Below are positions 62,503 through 64,000 of a DNA stretch of 64,000 nt, piece after piece. A program made the translations under genes and the position numbers. How positions within the stretch are numbered: the first letter of the stretch is position 1; the number at the start of each line of letters is the position of its first letter. The notes below the pieces were generated by a model. The model worked only from the letters and a program-made list of their open reading frames with translations, ran no database searches and was not told where the DNA came from. Source of the DNA: Arthrospira sp. PCC 9108 (GTDB lineage: Bacteria; Cyanobacteriota; Cyanobacteriia; Cyanobacteriales; Microcoleaceae); assembly GCA_016745315.1 (NCBI GenBank), contig CP066886.1, positions 3,100,501 through 3,164,500 on the forward strand, written 5' to 3'.

Positions 62503-63309
62503 CTACATAATCTTAGACGACAACAGCCTACGCAGTCGCGCAAAAAAACCAGGAGGCGCTGGGTCTAACTCCATAAACGGCACTTTTTCCCCCTCCAGAC
62601 GACGGGCAATATTATTAAAGGCTGTCACCGCCGGAGAAATAGTTTCCGTTAATACCAACGGTTCACCCTTGTTAGTCGAAACAATTACCTGTTCATCATC
62701 AGGAACTACACCCACCAGCGGAATCGCTAGAATTTCCTCGACATCTTGAACCGACATCATATCATTAGCTTTTACCATCCCCGGTTTAATCCGGTTCACT
62801 AGCAGCCGTATCCGCTTGATACCATTCGCCTCCAATAAGCCAATCACGCGATCGCCATCTCGCACCGCTGATATTTCCGGTGTCGTTACCACAATAGCCT
62901 CACTGGCGGCGGCGATCGCATTTTGGAAACCTTGTTCAATACCCGCCGGACAGTCAATCAAAATATACTCGTATTTCGGAGTCAGTTGGCTGATTAACTC
63001 CTTCATTTGTTCCGGTGTGACGGCATCCTTCATCCGATTTTGAGCCGCTGGTAACAATACCAACTTAGGTTGGCGCTTGTCTTTCACCAAAGCCTGTTCC
63101 AGACGACACTCCCCTGATAGGACTTCCACCGCTGTATATACAATCCGGTTTTCCAGTCCCAGCAGCAAGTCTAAATTTCTCAAACCAAAGTCAGCATCAA
63201 TCACCACAACTGAGTGTCCTCGTTGGGCGAGAGCCATGCCAAGATTGGCTGTAGAGGTAGTTTTTCCGACTCCTCCCTTTCCAGAGGTGACAACTATAAT
63301 GCGACTCAT
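62503..63309 (-). CDS. minD: Septum site-determining ATPase MinD
   Basis: The 268-residue protein has the deviant Walker A motif SGKGGVGKTTSTANLGMALA at the start, the Asp-rich motif VVVIDADFGLRNLDLLLGLE, and IDCPAGIEQGFQNAIAA. The C-terminal amphipathic helix (PPGFFARLRRLLSSKIM) is the membrane-targeting sequence. MinD recruits MinC and MinE to membranes. It lies between minC (107 bp upstream) and minE, in the usual minC-minD-minE order. Confidence 0.95.
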   Translation of the reverse strand: MSRIIVVTSGKGGVGKTTSTANLGMALAQRGHSVVVIDADFGLRNLDLLLGLENRIVYTAVEVLSGECRLEQALVKDKRQPKLVLLPAAQNRMKDAVTPEQMKELISQLTPKYEYILIDCPAGIEQGFQNAIAAASEAIVVTTPEISAVRDGDRVIGLLEANGIKRIRLLVNRIKPGMVKANDMMSVQDVEEILAIPLVGVVPDDEQVIVSTNKGEPLVLTETISPAVTAFNNIARRLEGEKVPFMELDPAPPGFFARLRRLLSSKIM

Positions 63310-63416
63310 GGGGGTTATTAATTAGTTAACAGTTAGTAATATTAACGATCGCTACATGGGCAACAAATGCGATCGGATAATAGCAGATTCGATCACCATA
63401 TCCAACAGCAATAGTA

Positions 63417-64000
63417 TTACACGCCCGCATCACTAGAGGCTTGACTGATTTGCCAGAGTTTCACTCGCCCCAATTCCGTAGCCCGGCTAATACGGATGCC
63501 TTTCGCCGTCATATAAGCTACTTCCGGGTAAAATTCCTCCGGCGGGTTTTCTGGACCACGCGCCACCCGATCCCCTATGCGGATCAGCATCGGTTCCATT
63601 TGCAATGCCATAATCATGCTTTGTAGGTTCCCCTTAGCCCCAGCATGGACGGTTCCCCGCAAACGGCCCCATATCATTATATCCCCATTCGCAACTATCG
63701 AACTACCTGGGTTCACATCTCCCACAACTACCACCGTCCCCGGATGACGTATTTCTACCCCCGATCGCAAAGTCATTTTTAAGTATAGGGGTTCCGCCTC
63801 TACTGTAGTCCTTTCCGTTTCCGTTTCCTTTTGGCTTAAATGGCTCCGATCCGATTCGCGATCAACTGAATATCCCGCCGTCGCCGCCGCCACCGCTGTT
63901 TGCGCCCTACTTGTTCTTACCCGCTTTAGCTCTAATTTCGCTCCCGTCAGGATATCTCTAATGTCCTGCAATTGACGACTGTCTAACAGCCGATTTTCGC
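63417..64000 (-). CDS. minC: Septum site-determining protein MinC (5' end outside window)
   Basis: The C-terminal beta-helix domain of MinC is complete: LYLKMTLRSGVEIRHPGTVV, VVGDVNPGSSIVANGDIMIW, GRLRGTVHAGAKGNLQSMIM, and ALQMEPMLIRIGDRVARGP. The frame stays open to the window edge (ENRLLDSRQLQDIRDILTG), so the N-terminal FtsZ-inhibiting domain lies beyond position 64000. A Ser/Glu/Thr-rich linker precedes the beta-helix. MinC blocks FtsZ polymerisation away from mid-cell and works with MinD and MinE encoded next. Confidence 0.92.
   Translation of the reverse strand, partial: ENRLLDSRQLQDIRDILTGAKLELKRVRTSRAQTAVAAATAGYSVDRESDRSHLSQKETETERTTVEAEPLYLKMTLRSGVEIRHPGTVVVVGDVNPGSSIVANGDIMIWGRLRGTVHAGAKGNLQSMIMALQMEPMLIRIGDRVARGPENPPEEFYPEVAYMTAKGIRISRATELGRVKLWQISQASSDAGV

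Noticed and set aside
1..64000. tRNA or rRNA genes
   Set aside because: I scanned the gene-free stretches for tRNA-like arms (GGTTCRA loop, CCA-proximal stems) and rRNA landmarks and saw none. A tRNAscan run would be decisive.

Overview
The window looks like chromosomal DNA of a filamentous cyanobacterium of the Arthrospira/Limnospira (spirulina) kind. It carries psbD-psbC, ycf4, btpA, ndhN, ldpA, a Ycf45-type ATPase, DUF4278 and UPF0182 genes, a cyanobacterial minCDE operon, and very many copies of the HIP1 octamer GCGATCGC. The genus is inferred from remembered similarity of gene sequences and repeats; no search was run. Coding density is ordinary except at 21.4-25.4 kb and 52.0-55.1 kb, where broken genes, mobile-element remnants and repeats accumulate.

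Layout. 0-5.6 kb (- strand): a truncated cheW, cheR with TPRs, then an ndhN-ldpA-ycf45-like run (NDH-1 subunit, circadian Fe-S protein, P-loop ATPase). 5.9-9.9 kb: a UPF0182 membrane protein, a 40-residue membrane peptide and a DUF4278 protein. 10.1-20.3 kb (+): a polysaccharide export and modification cluster made of ABC permease, Wzt-like ATPase, a methyltransferase with a coiled-coil repeat, and a roughly 2,090-residue fusion of sulfotransferase, coiled coil, two GT2 domains, a GT4 domain and a methyltransferase, broken by one frameshift. 20.5-25.4 kb: flavin reductase-like protein, MIF-like protein plus a truncated duplicate, small membrane ORFs, a decayed IS630 element, two tandem structured-RNA repeats that look like 5' parts of group II introns, and a TnpB remnant. 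25.5-29.6 kb (+): btpA, VKOR-thioredoxin and a CHASE2-PAS-GGDEF cyclase. 29.8-38.4 kb: small proteins, aat, a rseP-nth-rpsN run, MPGP-like phosphatase, and a ycf4-cyclophilin-KAS-m5C methyltransferase run. 38.5-41.0 kb: the overlapping psbD-psbC pair with a terminator. 41.1-48.5 kb (-): ppk1, a DUF4112 protein, dnaK, and atpD-atpC; atpD has a one-base frameshift inside its Walker A motif. 48.8-61.9 kb (-): a probable anti-phage cassette (DUF499 ATPase, small protein, DUF1156 DNA methyltransferase, PLD-SNF2 helicase), split by 3.2 kb of tandem palindromic repeats that hold a MazF-type toxin-antitoxin pair and two N-terminally truncated genes. 62.1-64.0 kb (-): minC-minD-minE, with minC running off the end.

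The most interesting part is the DUF499/DUF1156/PLD-helicase locus together with the repeat arrays inside it. It resembles DISARM- and BREX-type methylation-based defence in its components (an ATPase, a DNA methylase, a helicase and a possible PLD nuclease) but has no PglZ, DUF1998 or classical restriction gene in view. Second is the tandem RNA repeat at 23.86-24.96 kb, where the same stem-loop position is filled by two unrelated but self-complementary sequences, which points to selection on RNA structure. The two frameshifts in good genes (atpD and the sulfotransferase fusion) both lie in G runs and may be sequence errors.
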